DNA of 60,170 nucleotides, taken from IMG/VR virus record IMGVR_UViG_3300031616_000006, positions 1-60,170 of that record, one strand, 5' to 3'. The notes under the pieces are model-generated. The model searched no databases. It was not told the origin of the DNA and saw only the letters and a program-made list of their open reading frames with translations. Positions 16,373 to 25,246 of this stretch are shown here, piece after piece; the first letter of the stretch is position 1; each line of letters opens with the position of its first letter. The position numbers were made by a program, and so were the translations under genes. Origin of the DNA: a virus.

Positions 16373-16837
16373 ATGTTCAACTTCAATGCTCTCGCCGTCA
16401 CGAAGTTCATCGTCTCGGGCATCGTCGGTATCGGAACCGCCAAGATCGTCGGCGGGGTCATCAAGGAGCACGTGAAGCCCGAGACCCTCATCGACAAGGT
16501 CACCATCACTGCCGCGGCCTGGGTGCTCAGCGGCGTCACCACCACGGCTACCAAGAAGTACACCAACGAGATTATCGACGGTGTCGCAGAGGCTGTCACT
16601 GCGGGCGTCGACAAGTTCAAGCACGACGCCAAGCTCGGGCGTATCGACCGCGAGGAATCGACCTTCGAGGAAGAGGGTCTCAACCCCGACGACTACCGCA
16701 AGAGCCCCGAGACCAACAAATGGGTGAAGATCGAAAAGTACCCCGAGGGCGATCTTCTGACCGACGAGGCTGCCGATGATGAACACGTCCAGAAGGTGAA
16801 CGACATCACCGACAAGGTTAAGAAGAACGCCAGCTAA
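16373..16837 (+). CDS. Membrane protein with charged C-terminal domain, 154 residues
   Basis: ATG 16373 behind CCCGAAAGG; the frame is open further upstream but lacks a ribosome site. Two hydrophobic segments (about residues 9-27 and 42-58) precede a charged soluble domain with EEGLNPDDYRKSPETNKW. It shares the MFNFN start with the protein at 10441. Function unknown. Confidence 0.7.
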   Translation: MFNFNALAVTKFIVSGIVGIGTAKIVGGVIKEHVKPETLIDKVTITAAAWVLSGVTTTATKKYTNEIIDGVAEAVTAGVDKFKHDAKLGRIDREESTFEEEGLNPDDYRKSPETNKWVKIEKYPEGDLLTDEAADDEHVQKVNDITDKVKKNAS

Positions 16838-16882
16838 CCACCGGCACGTCCTATATATTTGCGGATTGAGGCATACACTCTG

Positions 16883-17539
16883 ATGGAAGAATTCCCCAGC
16901 AATTCGCGCAGACCAGCAAGCCCTCTCGACAGTACACCCCCGGCTGTCGAGGAGGAACGCAAGATCGATAAGGTCATCACCGGCAACGTCATCAAGCGCA
17001 AGAAGCCTCTCGGCCGGCGCTTCATGGATACTTTCTTCGCCAAGGACTCCGGCGGTGTCTTCAACTACCTCTTCCGCGATGTTCTCGTGCCGGCTTTGCA
17101 AGACATGGCGACCGACATGGTCAAGCAGGGTATCGAGAGGGCTGTCTACGGCGAGGTTCGCTCGACGGGACGCAGTGTTCGAGGAAGCAGCTACGTTCCT
17201 CGCACTCATGTCAGCTACGACCGACCAAATCCTGTCGTCAGACCGGCAACGCCGCTGGTGTCTCCCGCCACCCGTCGCGCGGTTGTCCAACCCTCGGCAT
17301 TCGACATCGGGGAGATCATCCTCGACACCCAGATCAACGCCCAGGTCGTCGTCGCCGAGCTCGACAAAATCGTCGGTGTGTATGGCGCCGCAACGGTAGC
17401 CAACCTCAATGATCTGATCGGTCAGACGAGCGCGTACACCGATCACAAGTGGGGTTGGACCGATCTCACCCAGCTGTCGGTCAAGCGCATCCGCGAGGGC
17501 TATCTTCTGATCCTCCCGGATCCGGAGGACTTGCGGTAG
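16883..17539 (+). CDS. Conserved phage protein with C-terminal GWTDL domain
   Basis: A 218-residue protein; ATG 16883 has GAGG about a dozen bases upstream. Residues 30-90 are basic and then amphipathic (FNYLFRDVLVPALQDMATDM), followed by a Pro/Arg-rich linker. The C-terminal 75 residues (DxxINAQVVVAELDKIV, YGAATVANLNDLIG, HKWGWTDL, REGYLLILP) form a domain common in phages of Gram-positive hosts and of unknown function. The protein at 17663 is a stand-alone, diverged copy of this domain. Confidence 0.65.
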   Translation: MEEFPSNSRRPASPLDSTPPAVEEERKIDKVITGNVIKRKKPLGRRFMDTFFAKDSGGVFNYLFRDVLVPALQDMATDMVKQGIERAVYGEVRSTGRSVRGSSYVPRTHVSYDRPNPVVRPATPLVSPATRRAVVQPSAFDIGEIILDTQINAQVVVAELDKIVGVYGAATVANLNDLIGQTSAYTDHKWGWTDLTQLSVKRIREGYLLILPDPEDLR

Positions 17540-17543
17540 CACG

Positions 17544-17666
17544 ATGAGCAAAGAGCGACAGATCCTGGCCCAGCTATATTCATCTACATGGGTGGCCGGG
17601 AAGAGTGACGCACAAGTGCTAGCCATATACAGGCGTCTTCAGTCGAGAGGTGCGATCAAAACATGA
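17544..17666 (+). CDS. 40-residue hypothetical protein
   Basis: A short gene between two overlapping neighbours; its TGA overlaps the next ATG (ATGA). It is helical and basic (LAQLYSSTWVAGKSDAQVL, then AIYRRLQSRGAIK). No family recognised. The overlap spacing and codon use support it. Confidence 0.5.
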   Translation: MSKERQILAQLYSSTWVAGKSDAQVLAIYRRLQSRGAIKT

Positions 17667-17992
17667 ATGCCATCGGTTTCAGATTCAGTATCCAAGGACT
17701 AGCAAAGCCGGGCAGGAATAGTAGTTTCCACATTCGAATCGTTAGTAACGATCAGACTCGAGTGGAAAGTATTCTCCGTGAAATGACAAGTGTGGTCGAC
17801 GACGAGGGGTACGCTTCCATCGTCACTCTTCGCGATCTCAGCGAGGTCGATCGACGCGTCGGTCATGACCACGAGTATGAAAACCACTGGGGTTGGGTTT
17901 CTGTAAGAACGGCCGTTATTCTCGAGACGGACGAAGGTTTCGTCCTCAGTCTTCCTCCGGCTCTGCTCATTGACGGAGGATCTAAATCATGA
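17663..17992 (+). CDS. Stand-alone copy of the GWTDL-type domain
   Basis: A 109-residue protein. YASIVTLRDLSEV, NHWGWVSVRT and DEGFVLSLPP align in order and spacing with YGAATVANLNDLIG, HKWGWTDLTQ and REGYLLILPD of the protein at 16883, which indicates domain duplication within this locus. It lacks the N-terminal membrane-like part. Function unknown. Confidence 0.6.
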   Translation: MNAIGFRFSIQGLAKPGRNSSFHIRIVSNDQTRVESILREMTSVVDDEGYASIVTLRDLSEVDRRVGHDHEYENHWGWVSVRTAVILETDEGFVLSLPPALLIDGGSKS

Positions 17993-18120
17993 TCCAAGAA
18001 CATCAGTACCGTAGCGACTACAACGGCGGCCCGTGCACCCACAAATGGCACTCGACTCCGTGTGGACGACCGCGAGAAGAGCACTCGGAAGTCGATTACA
18101 AGACGCGGGATGAGAAATGA
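17989..18120 (+). CDS. 43-residue Cys/His-containing protein
   Basis: ATG 17989 overlaps the previous stop and has GGAGGATC upstream. GGPCTHKWHSTPCGRPREEH offers two Cys and two His that could bind one metal ion. Its stop overlaps the next start. Function unknown. Confidence 0.5.
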   Translation: MIQEHQYRSDYNGGPCTHKWHSTPCGRPREEHSEVDYKTRDEK

Positions 18121-18323
18121 GGAAAGCTCGACTTCTTGTGGTGGTCGACCTGGATCAGATGCCGGGAACGATGCATACCGCTCAGTCGGCCCAGGAAGTC
18201 ATTCAGAACGTTCTCTACCAGCGGATGTCTCACTACAAGCCGGCAGTGTCGTTGGCTCCCGCACCAACATTCGACAGTGCCGATATTCAGACGATCAACG
18301 CCGAAGGAACTGACGCAGCATGA
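18117..18323 (+). CDS. 68-residue hypothetical protein
   Basis: Overlaps its neighbours at both ends (ATGA). The sequence starts with a hydrophobic strand (ARLLVVVDLDQ), followed by a helix and a disordered acidic tail. The translational coupling with the DUF6353-like gene downstream suggests a shared role. No family recognised. Confidence 0.55.
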   Translation: MRKARLLVVVDLDQMPGTMHTAQSAQEVIQNVLYQRMSHYKPAVSLAPAPTFDSADIQTINAEGTDAA

Positions 18324-19249
18324 ACCTCGAAGCCATGAAGGACCTCGCCACGAGCAAGTTCGCTCGTCAGGTACTGGTCACCCAGAAGCACTCGCCCAAG
18401 ATCCTATTCGTCGCCGGTGTGGTCGGCGTCGTCGGGACTGTCGTCCTGGCCTGCCGGGCCACTCTGAACGTCGCCGAGGTTCTCGACCATCACGAGATCG
18501 ACGCAAAGCTCATCAAGGGCGAATACCCCGCCACGCAGTTGGCCGACGAGAACGTCGAGAAATCCCTCCGGAAGCTCAAGGTCAAGACCGGCCTCGAGAT
18601 CGCCAAGCTCTACGCCCCGGCCGTCGGCGTCGGCGTCCTGGCAGTGGGCGCTCTGACCGGATCGCACGTCGTCTTGTCCAAGCGCAACACCGCGGTCATG
18701 GCGGCCTATGCCGGGCTCGACCGAGCGTACAAGGAGTACCGTCAGCGCGTCGTCGCCGAGTACGGCCAGGATGCCGACCACAAGTTCGTCATCGGTGCCG
18801 AGCGCGTGCACGTCGAGGAGAAGACGGCCGACGGCAAAACCAAGATCACGACGAAGGACGTGGTCAAGAAGGACAGTCCGTTCAAGGGCGCCTCGCCCTA
18901 TGCGGTCCTCTTCGACGAGAACACCGCCCCGCACAAGTTCACGCGGGAACCCGGCATGAATGCCATGCTTCTCGGCGTGCAGCAGCAGCATGCGACTGAC
19001 AGGCTTCGTGGCCGGGGACACCTCTTCCTCAACGAGGTCCATGACATGCTGGGCCTTCCTCGCACCAAGGCCGGCGCGGTCGTGGGCTGGGTCTACCGCA
19101 ACGACAGCGAGGAGAAGACGGGCGACAACTACGTCAGCTTCGGCATCTCCGAGGGCGACTGGGAGCGGGGCGACGCGTTCGTCAACGGCGAAGAGCTCTC
19201 CGTCTGGCTGGACTTCAACGTCGACGGCGTCATCCTCGACCTGATCTGA
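18320..19249 (+). CDS. DUF6353-like membrane protein B
   Basis: A 309-residue paralog of the protein at 13840. Membrane segments near residues 28-46 and 96-112 flank a charged loop (DHHEIDAKLIKGEYPA). The conserved helix MAAYAGLDRAYKEYRQRVV follows, then a larger soluble domain. Conservation is visible at LGLPRTKAGAVVGWVYR near residue 245. Very strong G/C-ending codon use. Two copies of this family in one genome suggest a hetero-oligomer or divergent function; what it does is unknown. Confidence 0.75.
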   Translation: MNLEAMKDLATSKFARQVLVTQKHSPKILFVAGVVGVVGTVVLACRATLNVAEVLDHHEIDAKLIKGEYPATQLADENVEKSLRKLKVKTGLEIAKLYAPAVGVGVLAVGALTGSHVVLSKRNTAVMAAYAGLDRAYKEYRQRVVAEYGQDADHKFVIGAERVHVEEKTADGKTKITTKDVVKKDSPFKGASPYAVLFDENTAPHKFTREPGMNAMLLGVQQQHATDRLRGRGHLFLNEVHDMLGLPRTKAGAVVGWVYRNDSEEKTGDNYVSFGISEGDWERGDAFVNGEELSVWLDFNVDGVILDLI

Positions 19250-19263
19250 GAAGGGCACTCCAC

Positions 19264-19380
19264 ATGCGTTACAAAGAAAAGCGGATGGCGTACATCCTTG
19301 TGGGTGTCGCCTGGTGTCTCGTCGGTGCCCAGGTCGTCATCGGCGGGGTATCGATGATCATCGGCGGAGGTAAGAAGTGA
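19264..19380 (+). CDS. 38-residue membrane peptide
   Basis: ATG 19264 behind GAAGGG. The basic start MRYKEKR precedes one membrane helix (MAYILVGVAWCLVGAQVVIG) and a Gly-rich end (GGGKK). The stop overlaps the GTG of the next gene. Function unknown. Confidence 0.6.
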   Translation: MRYKEKRMAYILVGVAWCLVGAQVVIGGVSMIIGGGKK

Positions 19381-20228
19381 ACAAGTCATACCTCATCGCC
19401 GGTGGCGCATCCGTCGCGTCTCTGGCGGTCGGCGCAGTTGGTGGATATTTCCTCGCCAAGAGGAAGTTCGACATCCTGCTCGACGAACGAATCAACGTCG
19501 AGGTCGAGGCGACCAAGAAGCACTACTCGGTCCTTCTCATGCAGGCACGGGACAAACCGGCCAGCCCCGCGGATATTCCGGCAGCGGCAGCGGCTGAGGA
19601 CGACGGCGACGTCGACGAGCCGGAGGAGATCACCGAGGCTGACCAGGAAGTCATCGCGAAGGGTCGTCAGACTCTCGCCCAGGCATCTACGGCGCTGACC
19701 AACTACCAGGGATATGCGGACAAACCGTCCCTGGACGAGGTCGTCAAGAGCAACATCTTCACCACCGCGGCCAGCCCGAAGAAGTCCCTTCCGCCCCGGG
19801 ATCCGACCACAGGTCATTTCCTGCCGAAGCCGGCCGCGCAGTCGAACGCGGAGCAGACGCCGTATCTGATCACCCACAAGGATTTCCTGCTGAACGACGG
19901 CGAATACGAGCAGGTGAACTACAAGTACTTCGTGAACGACAAGACGCTGATCGACTACGACAACGAGTCCGTCGAGATCGGCCGCGTGGGCGAGGTCAAC
20001 CTCACTCTCTTCCCCCAAGTACCCAAGGACGAGCCCAGCATCATCTGCGTCCGCAACGAGTGGCTGCAGACCGACTTCGAGATCCAGCTCGTGCATGAGA
20101 GCTTGACCGAGTACATGGGCTTCGGCGACGGCGAGGAGGACCCTGATGAGGATGAGGATCCCGACTTCGCCGACCTGGACGTCGACACGCAGTCGAGGAT
20201 CATCGAGAACGCACGCCACCAGAACTAG
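19377..20228 (+). CDS. Membrane-anchored conserved phage protein
   Basis: A 283-residue protein from GTG 19377. Residues 5-25 form a Gly/Ala-rich anchor. An acidic, Ala/Pro-rich linker follows (residues 60-150). The C-terminal domain begins at TPYLITHKDFLLNDGEYEQV, a stretch widely conserved in phages of Gram-positive hosts next to replication genes, and ends with an acidic Asp/Glu run. It is probably cytoplasmic apart from the anchor. Function unknown. Confidence 0.68.
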   Translation: MNKSYLIAGGASVASLAVGAVGGYFLAKRKFDILLDERINVEVEATKKHYSVLLMQARDKPASPADIPAAAAAEDDGDVDEPEEITEADQEVIAKGRQTLAQASTALTNYQGYADKPSLDEVVKSNIFTTAASPKKSLPPRDPTTGHFLPKPAAQSNAEQTPYLITHKDFLLNDGEYEQVNYKYFVNDKTLIDYDNESVEIGRVGEVNLTLFPQVPKDEPSIICVRNEWLQTDFEIQLVHESLTEYMGFGDGEEDPDEDEDPDFADLDVDTQSRIIENARHQN

Positions 20229-20245
20229 AAAGAAGGTGAGAAGTA

Positions 20246-20779
20246 ATGCCGCTTGACGAGGCATATTTCGTGTGGCTCTACAGTCAAGTCGGCTCGGTAC
20301 AGAATCGCAACCGCTCCAAGACTTACTGGACTCTCCTGAGGCTTCTGCACGAAAAGAAGTTCACCTGGACAAAGAAGTTCGACAAGGACGGAAACCGAGC
20401 GCAAGACGGCAAGAATCTCCGCAGGGAGTTCTTGCGCACCACCGGAACGGCACTCAACAAGATCGATGACGGCTGGATGGATCTCGACTGCTCCATGCTC
20501 GAGCTGTTCGTCGCTTTGTCGTGGAAGCTCGCCTTTGAAGGAGAGGGCGAGCCACACGAATGGTTCTGGGTGCTCATCGACAACATCGGCTTGACCGAGT
20601 GCAACGACGCGAATCCCCCCGAGAAGGTGATCATTGACGAAATCCTCGACAAGGTGATTTACCGCGAGTACGCCCGCAATGGCGCCGGCGGTCTCTTCCC
20701 CTTGCAGAGGACCAAAGAAGACCAGCGAGGCGTCGAGCTCTGGTATCAGATGCAGGCATATCTCCTGGAACGATTCTAA
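20246..20779 (+). CDS. Conserved phage protein upstream of DNA polymerase
   Basis: A 177-residue soluble protein behind AAGGTGAG. Conserved blocks: YFVWLYSQVGS at the start, EWFWVLIDNIGL in the middle, and NGAGGLFPL with DQRGVELWYQMQAYLLE at the end. This family lies just upstream of replication genes in many phages of Gram-positive hosts, which suggests a replication accessory role. No catalytic motif is recognised. Confidence 0.65.
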   Translation: MPLDEAYFVWLYSQVGSVQNRNRSKTYWTLLRLLHEKKFTWTKKFDKDGNRAQDGKNLRREFLRTTGTALNKIDDGWMDLDCSMLELFVALSWKLAFEGEGEPHEWFWVLIDNIGLTECNDANPPEKVIIDEILDKVIYREYARNGAGGLFPLQRTKEDQRGVELWYQMQAYLLERF

Positions 20780-20799
20780 CAATCCGGGAGGAGGGGTAG

Positions 20800-23700
20800 A
20801 TGGATTTCTTTCAGATCGCAGTAAAAGAAAAAAAAGGTGGAGGGCTAGAAGCTTATCCCGATTTTGTAGTAGGGCGCTCCGAAGACCTGATGGTCCGAGC
20901 GAAAAACTTCTACGCCATCTGGAATGAAGAAGCGAACCTGTGGTCCACCGATGAATACGACGTACAGCGCATCGTGGACGACAAGCTTCATTCGTACCAG
21001 AAACAAAACCGCGATGTCGTCAGCATCAAGACGATGCGTAGCTTTGGCTCGAACGGGCAGAGTACCTTCCGCAAGTTCATGAGTCAGATCGGCGACAACG
21101 CGCACCAGCTAGACGAGAAGCTGACGTTCCAAGGCACGAAGGTAGGTAAGAAGGACTACGTCAGCAAGAGACTTCCATACGACCTCGCCCCCGGGGATAT
21201 TTCGGCATGGGATGAGATGGTCGGTACGCTCTATGATCCGGAGCAGCGCGCCAAGATCGAGTGGGCCATCGGATCGATCATCTCGGGAGATTCCAAGAAG
21301 AACCAGAAGTTCGTTGTCCTTTACGGTCCTCCGGGCGCCGGCAAGGGTACCATCATCAACATCGCCCTGAAGTTGTTCGACGGGTACGTGACGACGTTCG
21401 ATGCGAAGGCGCTGGGATCGAACGGTAACCAATTCGCCGCGGCAGCCTTCGCGGGTAACCCCTTGGTTGCCATCCAGCACGATGGCGACTTGTCCCGCAT
21501 CGAAGACAACACCACCCTGAACTCGATCGTCTCCCACGAGATCATGAAGGTGAACGAGAAGTACAAGCCTTCGTATGACTCTCGCATCAATGCGTTTCTT
21601 ATCATGGGCACCAACAAGCCCGTGAAGATCACGGACGCTCAATCAGGTCTCATTCGCCGGCTGATCGACGTGCATCCGACGGGAACCAAGCTTCCGCCGA
21701 AGAAGTACCACGCGTTGATGGCTCAGATCGATTTCCAATTGGGCGCGATCGCGGACCACTGCCTAGCTGTCTACAAGAAGATGGGCAAGAACTACTACAG
21801 CAACTATCAGCCGTTGGAGATGATGTTCCAGACGGATATCTTCTTCAACTACATCGAGACCTACTACGACGTCTTCAGCGCTCAGGATGGTGTGAGCGCC
21901 AAGCAGGCGTGGAACCTCTACAAGGAGTATTGCGAAGAAGCCAACATCGACAAGCCGCTCCAGCTCCACCGCTTCAAGGCGGAGCTGACCAACTACTTCG
22001 AGAAATTCGAAGAGCGTGCGATGATCGACGGCATCATGGTGAGGAGCTATTACTCCGGATTCAAAGCCCAACCCTTCAAGACACCGGTGGACGATGATGC
22101 GACGACGTTCATGCTGCGCATGGAAGAAACCACATCTCTGCTCAACCTGGAGCTGGCGGAATATCCGGCCCAGTACGCGAAAGCCAACGGGTCGCCCGAG
22201 AAATATTGGGATGACTCGGGGCGGGATATCGGGGGCGTTCTGAAGAAACCGCGACCGTCCCAGGTCGTGAGTACTCTTCTGCGGGACATCGATCCGACCC
22301 GCGAGCACTACGTCAAACTCCCCGACAACCACATTGTCATCGACTTCGACCTGAAGGGCGGAGATGGCAACAAGTCTCTTAGACGAAATCTGGAGGCAGC
22401 TGCTACGTGGCCAGCCACTTACGGGGAGCTTAGCAAGAGCGGCGACGGAGTACACCTCCATTACCATTACGACGGAGATCCAGAACGGCTCGATTCTGTT
22501 TACGCTGATGGGATCGAAGTCAAACGGTACGCTGGAAACGCAGCGTTACGTCGCCGATTCACCCGTTGTAACGATGTTCCAATCGCTACTATAAGTAGCG
22601 GTCTGCCCCTCAAGGAGAACAAGCGAGTGATCGAGCCAGGGACCATGAAGAGCGAGAAGGCCCTTCGGGACCTGATCCTTCGCAATGTTCGGAAGGAAAT
22701 CCACCCCGGAACTAAGCCGTCGATCGACTTCATCAAGAAGATCCTTGATGACGCCTACAACGACGGTCTGACGTTTGACGTCAGCGACCTCCGTCAGATG
22801 ATCACGACGTTCGCCAACAACAGCTCCAACCGGGCGCTGGAGTGTCTGAAGATCGTTCAGTCCATGCGCTGGAAGTCCGAGGATGTCTGTCTGGGCGACG
22901 GGACGACATTGGAGCCCGGGAAGAAGCCGACGGGGCTCGTCGACGAGCGCGAGGTCTTCTTCGACATCGAGTGCTATCCGAACCTGTTCGTCATCTGCTG
23001 GAAGTTCGAAGAGGATGACCCCTCTCCGGACAGCGTCACGCGGATGATCAACCCGAAGCCGCACGAGGTCGAGGCTCTCTTCCGTCTCAAGCTCATCGGC
23101 TTCAACGTCCGTCAATACGATAACCACATGATGTGGGCTGCCGCGCTGGGCTACAGCATCGAGCAGTTGTACAAGCTGTCACAGCGGATCATCAGCGGCG
23201 CGATCGGGGCCAAGTTCGGCGAGGCGTTCAAGCTGTCACACACCGACATCTACGACTACAGCACCAAGAAGCAAGGTCTGAAGAAGTGGCAAATCGAGCT
23301 GGGGCTGGAGCACCGCGAGATGGACTTGGCGTGGGATCAGCCCGTGCCGGAGGATCGCATCATGGACGTCGTGGCGTACTGTGTGAACGACGTGGTCTCC
23401 GAGGAGCACGTCCACAAACACCTTCACGGCGACTACACGGCTCGTCTGATCCTGGCCGACTTGGCCGGCCTGACCCCCAACGACACCACCGCCAAGCTAA
23501 CCGCCGCCATCGTATTCGGGAAGGAGAAGAACCCCCAGAAGAGCTTCGTCTACACCAAGCTGGACAAGGAGTTCCCCGGGTATGTCTTCGAGGCAGGTAA
23601 GAGTACGTACCGAGATGAGCTGGTCGGCGAAGGTGGTTACGTCTACGCCGAGCCAGGGATTTACCGAGACGTTGCGCTCCTCGATGTCGCTTCTATGCAC

Positions 23701-24867
23701 CCTACATCGATCGGTCAGCTCAACCTCTTCGGTGAGTATACGCCACGTTACATGGCTCTCGTCGAGGCACAACTGGCAATCAAGCGTGGTAATTACGGTG
23801 AAGCCAAAGACCTTCTCGGAGGAAAGCTCCGTCCATACATCGAGGAGATTGAGTCCCTCGGGGAGAAGGATTCTGAAGCGGCCAAGAAGGTGGCAGCAGA
23901 GCTTCGTAATGGGCTGAAGATCGCGATGAACATCGTCTACGGTCTGACGTCGGCGAAGTTCGACAACCCGTTCCGAGACCTCCGCAACATCGACAACATC
24001 GTCGCCAAGCGCGGTGCGCTGTTCATGATCGACCTGAAGCACTTCATTCAGGAGCAGGGCTACATCGTCGCCCACATCAAGACCGACTCGGTGAAGATCC
24101 CCAACGCTACACCCGAGATCATCGAGGCGGTGCAGAACTTCGCCGCGAAGTACGGCTACGCAATGGAGTACGACCCCAAGACGGATCAATACGCCAAGCT
24201 GGCTCTGGTCAACGATGCCGTCTACGTGGCGAAGAAGGACGAGTGCGTCAGCAACTGCTGGACGGCGACGGGGACGCAGTTCCACAAGGACACAAACCCG
24301 TACGTCTTCAAGAAGTTGTTCGGCTACGAAGACGACATCAACTTCTACGACTTGTGCGTGACCAAGCACGTTCAGCAAGGCGCCTTGTATCTGGACTTCG
24401 GCAAGACGGCCGGGTCGAGGGAGCACGACGGATGGATCGACAGCGCCTTGCGTGAGATCAAGTTCGTCGAGAAAGAAATCAAGGATCTGCTGAAATCTGC
24501 GGCCAAAAACGCCGGCGCCAACGTGGTTTTCAACGACGGTCAGCGTTCGGAAGAGTCCTTGAGCGAGGCCAAGCAGCTCTACGACGAAGCCCTGACGAAC
24601 CTGATCCACATCGGCAAGACCGGCCGCTTTACCCCCGTCAAGGAGGGCTACGGCGGCGGACAGCTGTACCGCATCAAGGACGGCAAGCACTACGCTGTCG
24701 CCGGCACCAAGGGTCACCTCTGGGTCGACTCCAATATCGCCATGGATCTCCCGGGCGACGCGATCGACTACGCCTACTTCGAGAACCTCGTTGAGGAGGC
24801 CAGGAATAACCTGGATCAGTTTCTCGTGGGTAGTGGCTTCGCTACTGTTGACGAGTTCCTAGCATGA
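20800..24867 (+). CDS. Fused SF3-type helicase, AEP-like primase and family B DNA polymerase
   Basis: A 1355-residue protein that appears to hold most of a replisome. Residues about 110-380 contain a Walker A motif GPPGAGKGT (176-184) of a superfamily 3-type ATPase. Residues about 505-620 resemble an archaeo-eukaryotic primase: DFD (515-517), SGDGVHLHYHY (547-557) and a following NDVPIATISSGLPL. Residues about 715-1330 are a family B polymerase: exonuclease motifs DIE (722-724), FNVRQYD (768-774) and YCVND (860-864); motif A DVASMHP (from 962), motif B KIAMNIVYG (1040-1048), motif C KTDS (1094-1097, in place of the usual DTDS). All key acidic residues are present, so each activity is probably functional. 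Confidence 0.88.
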   Translation: MDFFQIAVKEKKGGGLEAYPDFVVGRSEDLMVRAKNFYAIWNEEANLWSTDEYDVQRIVDDKLHSYQKQNRDVVSIKTMRSFGSNGQSTFRKFMSQIGDNAHQLDEKLTFQGTKVGKKDYVSKRLPYDLAPGDISAWDEMVGTLYDPEQRAKIEWAIGSIISGDSKKNQKFVVLYGPPGAGKGTIINIALKLFDGYVTTFDAKALGSNGNQFAAAAFAGNPLVAIQHDGDLSRIEDNTTLNSIVSHEIMKVNEKYKPSYDSRINAFLIMGTNKPVKITDAQSGLIRRLIDVHPTGTKLPPKKYHALMAQIDFQLGAIADHCLAVYKKMGKNYYSNYQPLEMMFQTDIFFNYIETYYDVFSAQDGVSAKQAWNLYKEYCEEANIDKPLQLHRFKAELTNYFEKFEERAMIDGIMVRSYYSGFKAQPFKTPVDDDATTFMLRMEETTSLLNLELAEYPAQYAKANGSPEKYWDDSGRDIGGVLKKPRPSQVVSTLLRDIDPTREHYVKLPDNHIVIDFDLKGGDGNKSLRRNLEAAATWPATYGELSKSGDGVHLHYHYDGDPERLDSVYADGIEVKRYAGNAALRRRFTRCNDVPIATISSGLPLKENKRVIEPGTMKSEKALRDLILRNVRKEIHPGTKPSIDFIKKILDDAYNDGLTFDVSDLRQMITTFANNSSNRALECLKIVQSMRWKSEDVCLGDGTTLEPGKKPTGLVDEREVFFDIECYPNLFVICWKFEEDDPSPDSVTRMINPKPHEVEALFRLKLIGFNVRQYDNHMMWAAALGYSIEQLYKLSQRIISGAIGAKFGEAFKLSHTDIYDYSTKKQGLKKWQIELGLEHREMDLAWDQPVPEDRIMDVVAYCVNDVVSEEHVHKHLHGDYTARLILADLAGLTPNDTTAKLTAAIVFGKEKNPQKSFVYTKLDKEFPGYVFEAGKSTYRDELVGEGGYVYAEPGIYRDVALLDVASMHPTSIGQLNLFGEYTPRYMALVEAQLAIKRGNYGEAKDLLGGKLRPYIEEIESLGEKDSEAAKKVAAELRNGLKIAMNIVYGLTSAKFDNPFRDLRNIDNIVAKRGALFMIDLKHFIQEQGYIVAHIKTDSVKIPNATPEIIEAVQNFAAKYGYAMEYDPKTDQYAKLALVNDAVYVAKKDECVSNCWTATGTQFHKDTNPYVFKKLFGYEDDINFYDLCVTKHVQQGALYLDFGKTAGSREHDGWIDSALREIKFVEKEIKDLLKSAAKNAGANVVFNDGQRSEESLSEAKQLYDEALTNLIHIGKTGRFTPVKEGYGGGQLYRIKDGKHYAVAGTKGHLWVDSNIAMDLPGDAIDYAYFENLVEEARNNLDQFLVGSGFATVDEFLA

Positions 24868-25001
24868 GCGGGGCTGAGGCTGTCGTCTGGTGCGTGGGAT
24901 TGCTCTGTACGACTGTTGTGATTTGCGTCGCCATCATCTCCTTCGCATACATGATCGCAGGAAATCAGGACAAAAAGGCGGAGACCAGCAACGGCGAATA
25001 A
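24864..25001 (+). CDS. 45-residue membrane peptide
   Basis: ATG 24864 overlaps the polymerase stop. One long membrane helix with three Cys (about residues 8-32, VWCVGLLCTTVVICVAII) precedes a short charged tail. Translational coupling to the polymerase hints at membrane tethering of replication, but this is inference only. Confidence 0.6.
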   Translation: MSGAEAVVWCVGLLCTTVVICVAIISFAYMIAGNQDKKAETSNGE

Positions 25002-25050
25002 CTCCACTCGGCCGGGTAGGTGAGATGCGCGAAGAGAGGAAGGGTATCTA

Positions 25051-25236
25051 ATGACGCCTGGTCTGGTGATGGTGAACGATGACGTTGTCGGATCCTTCGA
25101 GCTGGACAACAAAGAAAGACTTCTCATCACCATGAACACGGGGTGGCTCGGCGTTAAAGAAGCGCTGTCGTTCACCTCTGAGCAAGGAATTCTCTTGGGT
25201 TTGATGCTCAAGCCCGACGTCGACGAAGATCTATAA
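25051..25236 (+). CDS. 61-residue hypothetical protein
   Basis: ATG 25051 behind GAGAGGAAGG. Small, probably all-beta and acidic at the C-terminus, with a GWLGVKEALSF segment. Soluble. No family recognised. Confidence 0.6.
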   Translation: MTPGLVMVNDDVVGSFELDNKERLLITMNTGWLGVKEALSFTSEQGILLGLMLKPDVDEDL

Positions 25237-25246
25237 GGAGTATCAC

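Noticed and set aside
16859-16882. A longer start (TTG 16859) for the GWTDL-domain gene
   Set aside because: No ribosome site upstream of the TTG; ATG 16883 has GAGG at a workable distance.
18136-18999. A 287-codon + strand frame overlapping the second DUF6353-like gene
   Set aside because: Arg/Pro/Gly-rich sequence typical of a shifted frame, while the 18320 frame has membrane helices and family patterns.
23497-24717. A 406-codon minus-strand frame inside the polymerase gene
   Set aside because: The + strand carries clear polymerase motifs here; the minus frame is compositionally a shadow.
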